Below are positions 10,125 to 18,731 of a stretch of 64,000 nucleotides of DNA, in pieces. The DNA lies in assembly GCF_004217185.1 (NCBI RefSeq), contig NZ_SHKL01000001.1, positions 2,192,001 to 2,256,000 of the forward strand, given 5' to 3'. Every line of letters begins with the position of its first letter. Positions within the stretch are counted from its first letter, which is position 1. The position numbers and the translations under genes were made by a program. The notes beneath the pieces are model-generated. The model ran no database searches. It was given only the letters and a program-made list of their open reading frames with translations, and was not told the origin of the DNA. Source of the stretch: Pseudonocardia sediminis. GTDB lineage: Bacteria; Actinomycetota; Actinomycetes; Mycobacteriales; Pseudonocardiaceae.

Positions 10125-12488
10125 GTGCATCCCTCGAGAAAATCGATTACCGGGACCTCGGCGCAGACCCCCGCGTCGACCCGGACCCACCAGGACGAGC
10201 ACTCTCCGACCGAGTCGGGCCGGGGTGAGCACTCGCCGCCCCCGACCGGCCTGCGCTCCTGGTTCCCGCACGCCCGGGCGGACCTGTCCGCCTCGCTCGT
10301 CGTCTTCCTCGTCGCCGTCCCGCTCTCGCTCGGCATCGCCGTCGCCTCGGGCGCCCCCATCCTCGCCGGGCTCGTCGCCGCCGTCGTCGGCGCGATCGTC
10401 GCCGGCCTCCTCGGCGGATCCCCGCTGCAGGTCAGCGGCCCGGCCGCCGGTCTCACGGTCGTGGTCGCCGAGATGATCAACCGGTTCGGCTGGCAGGTCA
10501 CCTGCCTGATCACCGCCGGTGCGGGTCTCATCCAGATCGTCTTCGGCCTGACCCGGCTGGCCCGCTTCGCCCAGGCGATCCCGCCCTCGGTCGTACACGG
10601 GATGCTCGGCGGCATCGGTCTCACGATCGCCCTCGCCCAGCTCAACGTCGTCTTCGGTGGCCAGTCGCAGACCGCCGCCCTGGACAGCCTCACCGCCCTG
10701 CCCGGCAGCATCGCCGGTCTGGCCTGGCCCACCCTGCTGGTCGGCGCGCTGGTGATCGCCGTGATGCTCACGTGGCCGAAGCTGCCCGCCCGCGCCCGGG
10801 TCGTCCCCGGTGCGCTGGTCGCCGTGGTGCTCGCCACCGTCGTCGCGCTCGCGTTCCCCGAGGTCCCCCGGGTCGAGCTCGGCGGCTCGCTGCTCGACGC
10901 CATCGCGCTCCCGGTCCTGCCGGAGGGCAACTGGGCCGGCGTGATCGGCGGCATGCTGACCATCGCGCTGATCGCCAGCGTGGAGAGCCTGCTCTCGGCC
11001 GTGGCCGTGGAGCGGATGAAGCCGGGTACCCGTACCGACGCCGACCGCGAGCTCCTCGGCCAGGGCGCGGCCAACACCGTGTCCGGCCTGGTCGGCGGGC
11101 TGCCGATCACCGGTGTGATCGTGCGCAGCTCGGCCAACGTCCGGGCCGGTGCCCGGACGCGGGCCTCGGCCGTCCTGCACGGGGTGTGGATCGCGGTGTT
11201 CGCGATCCTGCTCGTCGGGGTCGTCGAGATGATCCCGATGGCGGGCCTGGCCGGTCTGCTGGTCGTGGTCGGCCTGCAGCTGGTGAAGCCGGCCGACATC
11301 CGCACCGCGCGCAACCACGGCGAGCTGGCGATCTACGTCGTCACCGTCCTCGGTGTCCTGATGCTGAACCTGCTCGAGGGCGTCGCCCTGGGCCTGGTCC
11401 TGGCCGGGGTGCTGCTGCTGGTCAAGGCCGTCCGCTCGCGCCCGCACTTCGACGGCGCCGACGGCGAGAACGCCGACGGCCCGATGGTGCTGCGCGTCGA
11501 GGGCTCGCTGAGCTTCCTCGCGGTGCCGCGCCTGTCGCGCCAGCTCGGGGAGATCCCGGCCGGTCGCGACGTGCGGATCGACCTGGTCACCGACTACCTC
11601 GACCACGCCGCCTACGACCACCTGCAGGCCTGGACCGAGCGTCACCGCTCGACCGGCGCGACCGTGGAGGTCCTCGAGCCCGAGACCACCACCCGCACCA
11701 CGAGCAACAGCCTCGACGGCACGCCGCGGTTCGCGTCGTGGTCGCACTGGCAGGCCACCGGCGCCGAGGGCCGCACGGCCGAGTCGCCGATGCTGGCCGG
11801 TCTCGCCGCCTACCACGAGCGGACCGCCGAGGAGATCCGTCCGACGATGTCGGAGCTGGCCTCGGGCCAGTCGCCCTCGGCGATGATGGTCACCTGCGCC
11901 GACTCCCGGGTGATGCCGCACATGATCACCCACAGCGGGCCCGGCGACGTGTTCACGGTGCAGAACGTCGGGAACCTGGCCGGCGGCCAGGGGACGATGG
12001 CCGCCGTCGAGTACGCCACCGGAGTCCTCGGCGTGCCGCTGATCGCGGTCTGCGGGCACTCCGGCTGCGGGGCCATGAACGGCCTGAGCCAGGGCGTGGC
12101 AGGCCAGGAGGGGGAACTGGGCACGTGGCTGCTGGACGCGCGGCCGGTGCTGCGCGCCTGGGAGCAGGGTCACCCGGTGGGTGCCGCCGCGGCCGCGGAC
12201 GGGTTCTCCCCGGTCGACCAGCTGGCGATGGTGAACGTGGCGATGCAGCTGGAGATGCTGCGCGCCAAGGACACCGGGGCCGAGCTGATGGGCCTGTTCT
12301 ACGACATCGCGACGGCACGGGTGCTCGTCCTCGACGGCGAGACCCTGCGTTTCGTGCCGCCGCGCGTCGAGGACGCGACGTCGTCGGAGGTCGCGACCCT
12401 GGGCCGGCTCGCGGCCGGGCACGGGCACGGCGCCGCCGGGGAGCAGCCCGCGGCGGCCCGGGAACATGTCGCGCCCACGGTGCGTTGA
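10125..12488 (+). CDS. SulP anion transporter fused to beta-carbonic anhydrase
   Basis: This 787-residue protein joins two activities. Residues about 40-440 form a SulP-type membrane domain of ten or more helices. A STAS-like segment follows (about 460-540, with Leu-Arg-Val-Glu-Gly-Ser-Leu). From about 560 to the end there is a beta-class carbonic anhydrase with its zinc and catalytic set intact: C591, D593 and R595 in Cys-Ala-Asp-Ser-Arg, and H645 and C648 in His-Ser-Gly-Cys-Gly. Such fusions are known in bacteria and are thought to couple bicarbonate transport to CO2 hydration. The GTG start has GGAGGA eight bases upstream. Thioredoxin follows after seven bases and is probably co-transcribed. 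Confidence 0.92.
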   Translation: MHPSRKSITGTSAQTPASTRTHQDEHSPTESGRGEHSPPPTGLRSWFPHARADLSASLVVFLVAVPLSLGIAVASGAPILAGLVAAVVGAIVAGLLGGSPLQVSGPAAGLTVVVAEMINRFGWQVTCLITAGAGLIQIVFGLTRLARFAQAIPPSVVHGMLGGIGLTIALAQLNVVFGGQSQTAALDSLTALPGSIAGLAWPTLLVGALVIAVMLTWPKLPARARVVPGALVAVVLATVVALAFPEVPRVELGGSLLDAIALPVLPEGNWAGVIGGMLTIALIASVESLLSAVAVERMKPGTRTDADRELLGQGAANTVSGLVGGLPITGVIVRSSANVRAGARTRASAVLHGVWIAVFAILLVGVVEMIPMAGLAGLLVVVGLQLVKPADIRTARNHGELAIYVVTVLGVLMLNLLEGVALGLVLAGVLLLVKAVRSRPHFDGADGENADGPMVLRVEGSLSFLAVPRLSRQLGEIPAGRDVRIDLVTDYLDHAAYDHLQAWTERHRSTGATVEVLEPETTTRTTSNSLDGTPRFASWSHWQATGAEGRTAESPMLAGLAAYHERTAEEIRPTMSELASGQSPSAMMVTCADSRVMPHMITHSGPGDVFTVQNVGNLAGGQGTMAAVEYATGVLGVPLIAVCGHSGCGAMNGLSQGVAGQEGELGTWLLDARPVLRAWEQGHPVGAAAAADGFSPVDQLAMVNVAMQLEMLRAKDTGAELMGLFYDIATARVLVLDGETLRFVPPRVEDATSSEVATLGRLAAGHGHGAAGEQPAAAREHVAPTVR

Positions 12489-12495
12489 GGGACCC

Positions 12496-12891
12496 ATGGC
12501 CACCGTGGAACTGACCACCGACAACTTCAACGACGTCGTCGGCGCTCCCGGCGCGACCGTCCTCGTGGACTTCTGGGCGTCCTGGTGCGGCCCCTGCAAG
12601 CAGTTCGCACCGGTGTACGACGCGGCGTCGGAGAAGCACTCCGACGTGACCTTCGCGAAGGTCGACACCGAGGCGCAGCAGGAGCTGGCCGGAGCGTTCG
12701 GGATCTCCTCGATCCCGACCGTGATGGCGGTCCGGGACGGCGTCGTCGTCTACTCGCAGCCCGGCGCACTCCCGGCCGAGGCCCTGGAGGACCTGATCGG
12801 CCAGGTGAAGGCCGTCGACATGGACGAGGTCAAGGCCGCCGTCGCCGAGCAGGAGCGCCAGCAGGAGGCCGGGGAGAACCCGACCGCCTGA
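12496..12891 (+). CDS. Thioredoxin
   Basis: This small redox protein reduces disulfides in the cytoplasm. The active site Trp-Cys-Gly-Pro-Cys gives C31 and C34, and the cis-proline motif Ile-Pro-Thr follows near 75. A C-terminal extension of about 25 residues after the fold is polar and probably disordered, making the protein 131 residues against about 105-110 for a minimal thioredoxin. The ribosome binding site GAGGGA overlaps the stop codon of the SulP-carbonic anhydrase gene, so translation is likely coupled. A redox role for the transporter or carbonic anhydrase cysteines is possible but is only inferred from this neighbourhood. Confidence 0.93.
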   Translation: MATVELTTDNFNDVVGAPGATVLVDFWASWCGPCKQFAPVYDAASEKHSDVTFAKVDTEAQQELAGAFGISSIPTVMAVRDGVVVYSQPGALPAEALEDLIGQVKAVDMDEVKAAVAEQERQQEAGENPTA

Positions 12892-12906
12892 TCGCAGCAC
12901 GACCCA

Positions 12907-12943
12907 CGGCCCCGCCTCCCCCGCATCGGGGGTGGCGGGGCCG
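12907..12943 (+). terminator. Strong hairpin after thioredoxin
   Basis: CGGCCCCGCC at 12907-12916 pairs with GGCGGGGCCG at 12934-12943, and an inner CCCCCG/CGGGGG stem lies inside it, separated by one T:T mismatch, around a three-base loop. No clear T-run follows. It should end the SulP-thioredoxin message before the synthetase gene. Confidence 0.7.
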
Positions 12944-13215
12944 TCGTCGTGTCCGGGTACATCGTTCGCCGTTGATCTCCCCCTGCTTTCACAGCACAAT
13001 GCCGCGCGAAATTCGCTAGTCCTTTCGAGTGGTGTCCGTCATCCTTCGAAACGGAGGGCTTCCGAAGGACGAGAAAGCTTGCACGGCAATGCTGCCGATC
13101 GGGGTGGGGTGCACATGGACGCGGTGTCATATCGTGATTCGCGACGATCTTATTCGCTGATCGCCGCCTGGTCCCGTGCCGTCCGTGATCGGTATCACCA
13201 CACCCGTACCGCGCT
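12944..13215 (+). promoter_or_regulatory. Lower-GC region upstream of the Pls-like gene
   Basis: This stretch is visibly richer in A and T than the rest of the window. It has no gene that I can support. CCTTCG at 13043-13048 and CGAAGG at 13063-13068 form an inverted repeat. The composition and position fit a promoter and control region for the synthetase gene, and also fit recent acquisition. Confidence 0.4.
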
Positions 13216-16200
13216 GTGGCCGAACGGATCGGGCGGATGAGTGCGCCTCCCGTTCCGCGTCCGGAGATCGATCGGGACGTCGGTGCCGACACCGGGTCGG
13301 AAACGGAACGCGCGCTCGGCGCGGTGCTCGCCGAGATCCTCGATCTCGACCACGTCCCCGCCGACGCGCACTTCTTCGACGACCTGGGCGCCGACTCGAT
13401 GGTGCTGGCCCGGTTCTGTGCTCGCCTGCGCAAGCGCGAGGACCTGCCGTCGCCGTCGATGCGCGACGTCTACGCCCATCCCACGGTGCGCGGGCTGGCC
13501 GGAGCCGTCGCCCCGGCTTTACCCGCCCCGGACGCCCCTCCTTCGGAGATCGATGGGCCCGCCCCGGACGGCCCTGCCCCGGAGGGGGCCGCCCCGGACG
13601 CGTCGCCGGTCCCGGATGCCGGCGGGCCGGAGCCCGCGGCGACGGTGCCCACCGCCGGGCGCGCCCGCTACGTGCTCTGCGGGGCCGCCCAGTTGCTGAT
13701 CTTTCTCGGGTACCTCTGCGGCGTCGCCGTGGTCACGACCCGGGTGTACGGGTGGGTCGCCGCCGGCGCCGGCATGCTCGACCTCTACCTGCGTGCCGTC
13801 GCCGCCGGAGGGGTAGGGCTGCTCGCGCTGTGCCTGCTGCCGATCGTGGCGAAGTGGGTGCTGATCGGACGGTGGAAAGCCCGCAGCTTCCCGGTGTGGG
13901 GCCTGACATACCTGCGGTTCTGGCTGGTCAAGACGCTCGTACGGGCCAACCCGCTGGTGCTGGTGGCCGGTGGTTCGGCGCTGCAGGTGCTCTACCTGCG
14001 TGCTCTCGGTGCGCGGATCGGTCCCGGGGTCACCCTGCTCACCCGCAGCGTCCCGGTGGCCACCGACCTGCTGACGATCGGCGCCGGCACCGTCATCCGT
14101 AAGAGCGTCCTGCTCAGCGGCTACCGGGCGCACGTCGGCCGGATCGAGATCGGCCCGGTCACGCTCGGGCGGGACGTGTTCATCGGCGAGACCACCGTCG
14201 TCGACATCGGGACGTCGATGGGCGACGGCGCCGCGCTCGGGCACTCCTCGTCGCTGCACACCGGTCAGGACGTGCCGGCCGGGCAGACGTGGCACGGCTC
14301 CCCGGCCCGCCGTGCCGACGTCGACTACCGGACGGTGGCTCCGGTGCGGTGCGGATCGCTGCGGCGCGGCCTCTACGCCGCCGGGCAGATGCTGTGGGCG
14401 CTGCTGTTCTTCGTCCCGCTGCTGACCGGCGGCCTGGACCTGCTGCTGGCGGACCTGCCGCGGACCGGCATCCCGCTGTTCAACGCCGCCCCGGACCCGA
14501 CCGGCTGGGTGTTCTGGGCCGAGGCGGCGGCGACCACGTCCGGCCTGCTGTTCGGCGGCCTGCTGGTCGGGCTCGTCGTCGTCAAGGTCGTCCCGGCGAT
14601 GCTGAATCGGCTGATCACACCGGAAAAGATCTATCCGCTCTACGGATTCCATTTCTCGGTCCACCGGTGGGTCGTCCGGCTGACGAACGTCAAGTTCTTC
14701 ACCTTTCTCTTCGGTGACAGTTCATACATCGTCGGCTACCTGAAGTACATCGGTTACGATCTCGGCCGGGTCGAGCAGACAGGGTCGAATTTCGGCACCG
14801 CCGTCGTCCACGAGACACCGTTCCTGGCGTCGGTCGGAAGCGGCACGATGGTCGCCGACGGTCTGTCGTTGATGAATGCGGAGTACTCGAGTTCGTCCTT
14901 TCGCCTGCGCCGTACGTCCATCGGCGGGGCGAACTTCCTGGGCAACCGCATCACCTATCCGGCGGGCGGCCGGACGGGGGACGACTGCCTGCTGGCGACG
15001 AAAGTCATGATCCCGGTGGACGGGCCCGTGCGGTCCGGTGTCGGGCTGCTCGGATCGCCCCCGTTCGAGATCCCCCGCACGGTCGCCCGCGACGCCGACG
15101 TGGACACCCCGTCCGGGGACGGCCTCGCCCGCCGCCTGGCCGCGAAGAACCGGCACAACCGGCGCACGATCGCCCTGGCCCTGGGCGTCCGGTGGCTGCA
15201 CCTGTTCGGGGTGGTGATGCTGGCGATGGCCGCGGCCGACCTCTTCCGCTCCTTCGGCGTCCTGGCCGTCGCGGCGCAGATGCTCGCCCTGGTGCTGTTC
15301 AGCCTCGTGTTCTTCGTGCTGGTGGAGCGCGCCTCGACCGGCTTCCGGCCGCTGCAGCCGCTGTTCTGCTCGATCTACGACGAGCGGTTCTGGCGGCACG
15401 AACGCTTCTGGAAGCTGGTGCTGCAGGGACTGGACCGGACGCTGGTCGGGACGCCGTTCAAGAACGTGCTCTCCCGTGCGCTCGGCACCCGGGTCGGTGC
15501 CCGGGTGTTCGACGACGGCTGCGCGGTGCCCGAGCGCACGCTGGTCTCGATCGGTGACGGCGCCACCCTGAACGCGGGCACGGTCATCCAGTGCCACTCC
15601 CAGGAGGACGGAGCCTTCAAGTCCGACCGCACCGTCCTCGGCGACGACGTCACGCTGGGGGTCGGGGCGTTCGTGCACTACGGCGTCACGATCGGCGACG
15701 GCGTGCTCCTCGAGGCCGACTCGTTCCTGATGAAGGGCGAGGAGATCCCGGCCGGCGCGCACTGGGCGGGGAACCCGGCCCAGGAGCACACCGCGGAGCC
15801 GGTCGCGGCGACGACCACCGCCGCCGCCACGCTCACCGCCGCCGCCCTCACCGCCACCGCGGCCCCCGCCACGACCCTGCGACCGCCGCCGGTGCCCGTT
15901 CCGGTCCCGCCGTCCCCGCTCGTCCCGCGGCCCGTGCCCGTCCGCCCGCTCCGGCCGGGGCCCGCGGCGCCCGCCCTCCGGCCGGCTCCCGTGCGGGTGC
16001 CCCGGCCGAGCCCGTTCCCGCGGACCGCGACGGTCACCGACCCGCCGACGGCGCCGGTCCGGCGCGTCGGCGCGGCGTGGCCGGACCCCCGGACGACGCG
16101 GATGCCCGTCGTCTCGGTGCCGAGGGGCGACCCGGCGACGGCGCGACTGCCGGTCGTCACCCGGCCCGGGACGCTCCGCCCGGGCCCGCCCCGTCCCGAG

Positions 16201-16401
16201 CCCACCCGTCCCGAGCCCACCCGTCCCGAGCCCACCCGTCCCGAGCCCACGCATCACGGTCCCGACCGGCCGGACCGTCCCTGGCCACCGGTGCCCTACC
16301 CCCGGGCCGGTCGCCGGCACCCGGAGACGCCCACACCCACCACCACCGAGCCCTGCGGCGGCGACTGCTTCTGGCTCGCCGACGTCGAGGGGGAGCCATG
16401 A
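13216..16401 (+). CDS. Pls/PosA-type NRPS terminal module without adenylation domain
   Basis: This 1061-residue protein starts with a peptidyl-carrier domain (residues about 30-95) whose Asp-Asp-Leu-Gly-Ala-Asp-Ser-Met motif places the phosphopantetheine on S61. After a Pro/Ala linker come three membrane plus left-handed beta-helix modules, roughly at 150-380, 395-640 and 655-865. The first and third have clear hexapeptide repeats (Ile-Gly-Asp-Gly and similar). This is the C-terminal half of epsilon-polylysine synthetase-like enzymes, which make isopeptide-linked amino-acid chains at the membrane; the usual adenylation domain is missing. A Pro-rich tail of about 190 residues ends in Cys-Gly-Gly-Asp-Cys-Phe-Trp. 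An alternative ATG start lies at 13237. The next gene overlaps by ATGA. The product is unknown. Confidence 0.8.
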   Translation: MAERIGRMSAPPVPRPEIDRDVGADTGSETERALGAVLAEILDLDHVPADAHFFDDLGADSMVLARFCARLRKREDLPSPSMRDVYAHPTVRGLAGAVAPALPAPDAPPSEIDGPAPDGPAPEGAAPDASPVPDAGGPEPAATVPTAGRARYVLCGAAQLLIFLGYLCGVAVVTTRVYGWVAAGAGMLDLYLRAVAAGGVGLLALCLLPIVAKWVLIGRWKARSFPVWGLTYLRFWLVKTLVRANPLVLVAGGSALQVLYLRALGARIGPGVTLLTRSVPVATDLLTIGAGTVIRKSVLLSGYRAHVGRIEIGPVTLGRDVFIGETTVVDIGTSMGDGAALGHSSSLHTGQDVPAGQTWHGSPARRADVDYRTVAPVRCGSLRRGLYAAGQMLWALLFFVPLLTGGLDLLLADLPRTGIPLFNAAPDPTGWVFWAEAAATTSGLLFGGLLVGLVVVKVVPAMLNRLITPEKIYPLYGFHFSVHRWVVRLTNVKFFTFLFGDSSYIVGYLKYIGYDLGRVEQTGSNFGTAVVHETPFLASVGSGTMVADGLSLMNAEYSSSSFRLRRTSIGGANFLGNRITYPAGGRTGDDCLLATKVMIPVDGPVRSGVGLLGSPPFEIPRTVARDADVDTPSGDGLARRLAAKNRHNRRTIALALGVRWLHLFGVVMLAMAAADLFRSFGVLAVAAQMLALVLFSLVFFVLVERASTGFRPLQPLFCSIYDERFWRHERFWKLVLQGLDRTLVGTPFKNVLSRALGTRVGARVFDDGCAVPERTLVSIGDGATLNAGTVIQCHSQEDGAFKSDRTVLGDDVTLGVGAFVHYGVTIGDGVLLEADSFLMKGEEIPAGAHWAGNPAQEHTAEPVAATTTAAATLTAAALTATAAPATTLRPPPVPVPVPPSPLVPRPVPVRPLRPGPAAPALRPAPVRVPRPSPFPRTATVTDPPTAPVRRVGAAWPDPRTTRMPVVSVPRGDPATARLPVVTRPGTLRPGPPRPEPTRPEPTRPEPTRPEPTHHGPDRPDRPWPPVPYPRAGRRHPETPTPTTTEPCGGDCFWLADVEGEP
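16191..16250 (+). repeat. Tandem repeat, four perfect 15-bp units
   Basis: The unit CCGTCCCGAGCCCAC is present four times without mismatch inside the Pro-rich tail of the Pls-like gene. It encodes repeated Arg-Pro-Glu-Pro-Thr. Perfect identity at DNA level suggests recent expansion and possible length variation between strains. Confidence 0.95.
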
Positions 16402-17477
16402 CCACGGCGACCCCCGGGAACCGCGCACCACGCGACACCGAGGAGGCGCAAGTGCCTGTCATCACCGATCCCCAGGACTTCAACGAGGACTCCCTGTTCG
16501 TCGACCTGCAGCCGGTCCTCGGCCACCGCCTCGCCCTGAAGTGCGAGGGGTTCAACTTCGCCGGTTCGATCAAGCTCAAAGCCGCCACCGAGATGGTGGA
16601 GGCCGCCGAGCGGGAGGGGGTGCTGCGCCCGGGCTCGATCCTGGTCGAGTCCTCCTCGGGCAACCTCGGTGTCGCGCTGAGCATGCTCGCGGCGAACAAG
16701 GGCTACGGGTTCCTCTGCGTCACCGACCACCGCTGCAACCTCTCCACCCGCCGGATGATGGAGGCGCTGGGCAGCCGGGTGCACGTGGTGTCCGAGCCGA
16801 CCCCCGACGGCGGTCTGCTCGGTGCGCGGATCAGCTACGTGCGTGCGCTGTGCGCCTCCGACGACCGTTACGTCTGGCTCGACCAGTACGCCAACCACGG
16901 GAACCAGCGCGCCCACTACCGCCGGACGGCGCCGGTCGTCGCCGCGCAGTTCCCCGACCTCGACGTGCTGTTCGTCGGGGCCGGGACGACCGGCACGTTG
17001 ATGGGCTGCGCGCGATGGTTCCGCGACCAGGGCCACCCGGCGCGGATCGTGGCCGTCGACAGCGTGGGTTCGGTGAGCTTCGGCGGTGAGCCGTCGCGGC
17101 GGATGATCCCGGGTCTGGGCAGCGGGTTCCGCCCGGCGATGCTCGACGAGTCCTACCTCGACGAGGTCGTCATGGTCGACGAGGCGGACACGGTGCGGTC
17201 GTGCCACCGGCTGGCGCGGCGCGGTTTCCTGTTCGGCGGGTCCACCGGGACCGTCGTCAGCGGGGCGCAGGCATGGCTCGACCACCACGACGACGGGAGC
17301 CTGACCGCCGTCGCGATCGCCCCCGACCTCGGTGAGCGCTACCTCGACACCGTCTACCAGACGAACTGGGTGGAGGCGCTCTACGGACCGGGGGTGCTCG
17401 GCCCGGACACGGTGCCCGGGGGCATCCCCGTCGTGGACATGGAGCTCACCGAGCGGCAGCGGGCGGACATGCTCTGA
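16398..17477 (+). CDS. SbnA-like PLP enzyme (cysteine synthase fold)
   Basis: This 359-residue protein belongs to the fold-type II PLP enzymes. K59 in Gly-Ser-Ile-Lys-Leu-Lys is the Schiff-base lysine, Ser-Ser-Ser-Gly-Asn-Leu-Gly near 92 is the substrate loop, and Gly-Ala-Gly-Thr-Thr-Gly-Thr near 195 binds the PLP phosphate. The loop and the Cys-Asn-Leu-Ser-Thr-Arg segment fit SbnA, which in siderophore synthesis condenses O-phosphoserine with glutamate on the way to 2,3-diaminopropionate, better than a true cysteine synthase. Its partner SbnB is not in the window. The ATG overlaps the previous stop (ATGA). A GTG at 16452 has a better ribosome site (GAGGAGG at 16439-16445) and may be the real start. 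Confidence 0.75.
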   Translation: MTTATPGNRAPRDTEEAQVPVITDPQDFNEDSLFVDLQPVLGHRLALKCEGFNFAGSIKLKAATEMVEAAEREGVLRPGSILVESSSGNLGVALSMLAANKGYGFLCVTDHRCNLSTRRMMEALGSRVHVVSEPTPDGGLLGARISYVRALCASDDRYVWLDQYANHGNQRAHYRRTAPVVAAQFPDLDVLFVGAGTTGTLMGCARWFRDQGHPARIVAVDSVGSVSFGGEPSRRMIPGLGSGFRPAMLDESYLDEVVMVDEADTVRSCHRLARRGFLFGGSTGTVVSGAQAWLDHHDDGSLTAVAIAPDLGERYLDTVYQTNWVEALYGPGVLGPDTVPGGIPVVDMELTERQRADML

Positions 17478-17532
17478 GGCTCCCCGCCGGGCCCGGCGGA
17501 GACGGCCGGCGGGGGTGACGGTCCGCGACGGA

Positions 17533-17538
17533 TAGGCT
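17533..17538 (+). promoter_or_regulatory. Probable -10 element of bioF
   Basis: TAGGCT lies eight bases before the ATG of bioF with no ribosome site between. It indicates that bioFDB-bsaP has its own promoter, separate from the inserted genes before it. Confidence 0.5.
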
Positions 17539-17546
17539 CCGCTGCG

Positions 17547-18731
17547 ATGACCCACCCCCTCGCCTGGCTCGACGACCGGGCTGACGCACGCCGCGAGGCC
17601 GGACTCCGCCGGGAGCTGCGGCCGCGCGCACCCGGCGCCGGACCGATCGACCTGGCCGGCAACGACTACCTGGGCCTGTCCACCGACCCGCGGGTGGTCG
17701 CGGGCGGCGTCGACGCGCTGCACGTCTGGGGCGCCGGGTCCACCGGTTCCCGGCTGGTCACCGGCAGCACCACGCTGCACGCCGACCTCGAGCGTGAGCT
17801 CGCCGCGTTCTGCGGGTTCGGCGACGCGCTGGTCTTCTCCTCCGGCTACACCGCGAACCTCGGTGCGGTGACGGCGCTGTCCGGGCCGGGGGCTCTCGTC
17901 GTCTCCGACGCGGCGGCGCACGCCTCCCTGGTCGACGCCTGCCGGCTGTCCCGGGCGCGGGTGCAGGTGGTGGCGCACAACGACCCCGCCGCCGTCGGCG
18001 CGGCGCTCGCGGCCCGGTCCGAGGAGCGCGCGCTGGTCGTCACCGACTCCGTCGGCAGCGCCGACGGCGACCTCGCCCCGCTGGCTGAGCTGCACCGGGT
18101 CTGCCGGGCGCACGGCGCGGTCCTGCTCGTCGACGAGGCGCACGGTCTCGGCGTCCGCGGGCCGGGCGGGCGCGGCCTGCTCGCCGAGCACGGCCTGGCC
18201 GGGGCGGACGACGTGCTGGCCACGGTCACGCTGTCCAAGGCGCTGGGCAGCCAGGGTGGTGCCGTGCTGGCCCCGCCCGGCGTCACCGCGCACCTGGTCG
18301 ACGCGGCGCGCTCGTTCATCTTCGACACCGGCCTGAACCCGGCCGCCACCGGCTCCGCGCTGGCCGCGCTGCGGGTGCTGGCCGCCGAGCCGTGGCGGGC
18401 CGCCGAGGTGCTGCGGGTGGCCGGCGTGCTCGCCGCCGCGACCGGGGTCCCGACGCCGGAGTCGGCTGTGGTGCCGGTCGTGCTCGGCGACGCGGGCGTC
18501 GCCGTCGCGGCCGCGGCACGCTGCCTGGAGGCGGGGCTGCGGGTCGGCTGCTTCCGGCCGCCGTCGGTGCCGGCGGGCACGTCGCGACTGCGCCTGACCG
18601 CCCGCGCCGACCTGCGCGACGACGAGCTGGAACGGGCCTGCGACGCCCTGCGCCGGGTGCTGTCCGAGGTGGGAGGACCCGCCGTGCCTCCCGCCGCTTC
18701 CGCTACACGGCCGAGAGGGACCGTCCGATGA
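17547..18731 (+). CDS. bioF: 8-amino-7-oxononanoate synthase
   Basis: BioF condenses pimeloyl-thioester with alanine to give 8-amino-7-oxononanoate, the first committed ring-building step of biotin. The 394-residue protein has Asn-Asp-Tyr-Leu-Gly-Leu near residue 39, Gly-Ser-Thr-Gly-Ser-Arg near 67 and the PLP aspartate motif Val-Asp-Glu-Ala-His-Gly near 198. The PLP lysine is K231 in Leu-Ser-Lys-Ala-Leu-Gly. It opens the bioF-bioD-bioB-bsaP operon; its stop overlaps the bioD start by ATGA. Confidence 0.95.
   Translation: MTHPLAWLDDRADARREAGLRRELRPRAPGAGPIDLAGNDYLGLSTDPRVVAGGVDALHVWGAGSTGSRLVTGSTTLHADLERELAAFCGFGDALVFSSGYTANLGAVTALSGPGALVVSDAAAHASLVDACRLSRARVQVVAHNDPAAVGAALAARSEERALVVTDSVGSADGDLAPLAELHRVCRAHGAVLLVDEAHGLGVRGPGGRGLLAEHGLAGADDVLATVTLSKALGSQGGAVLAPPGVTAHLVDAARSFIFDTGLNPAATGSALAALRVLAAEPWRAAEVLRVAGVLAAATGVPTPESAVVPVVLGDAGVAVAAAARCLEAGLRVGCFRPPSVPAGTSRLRLTARADLRDDELERACDALRRVLSEVGGPAVPPAASATRPRGTVR

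Noticed and set aside
12932-13240. Open frame of about 100 codons before the Pls-like gene
   Set aside because: It begins inside the terminator hairpin, lies in a lower-GC regulatory region and has no ribosome site or recognisable motif.
16191-16250. CRISPR-like array
   Set aside because: The four units are adjacent without spacers and code in frame for Arg-Pro-Glu-Pro-Thr, so this is a coding tandem repeat.
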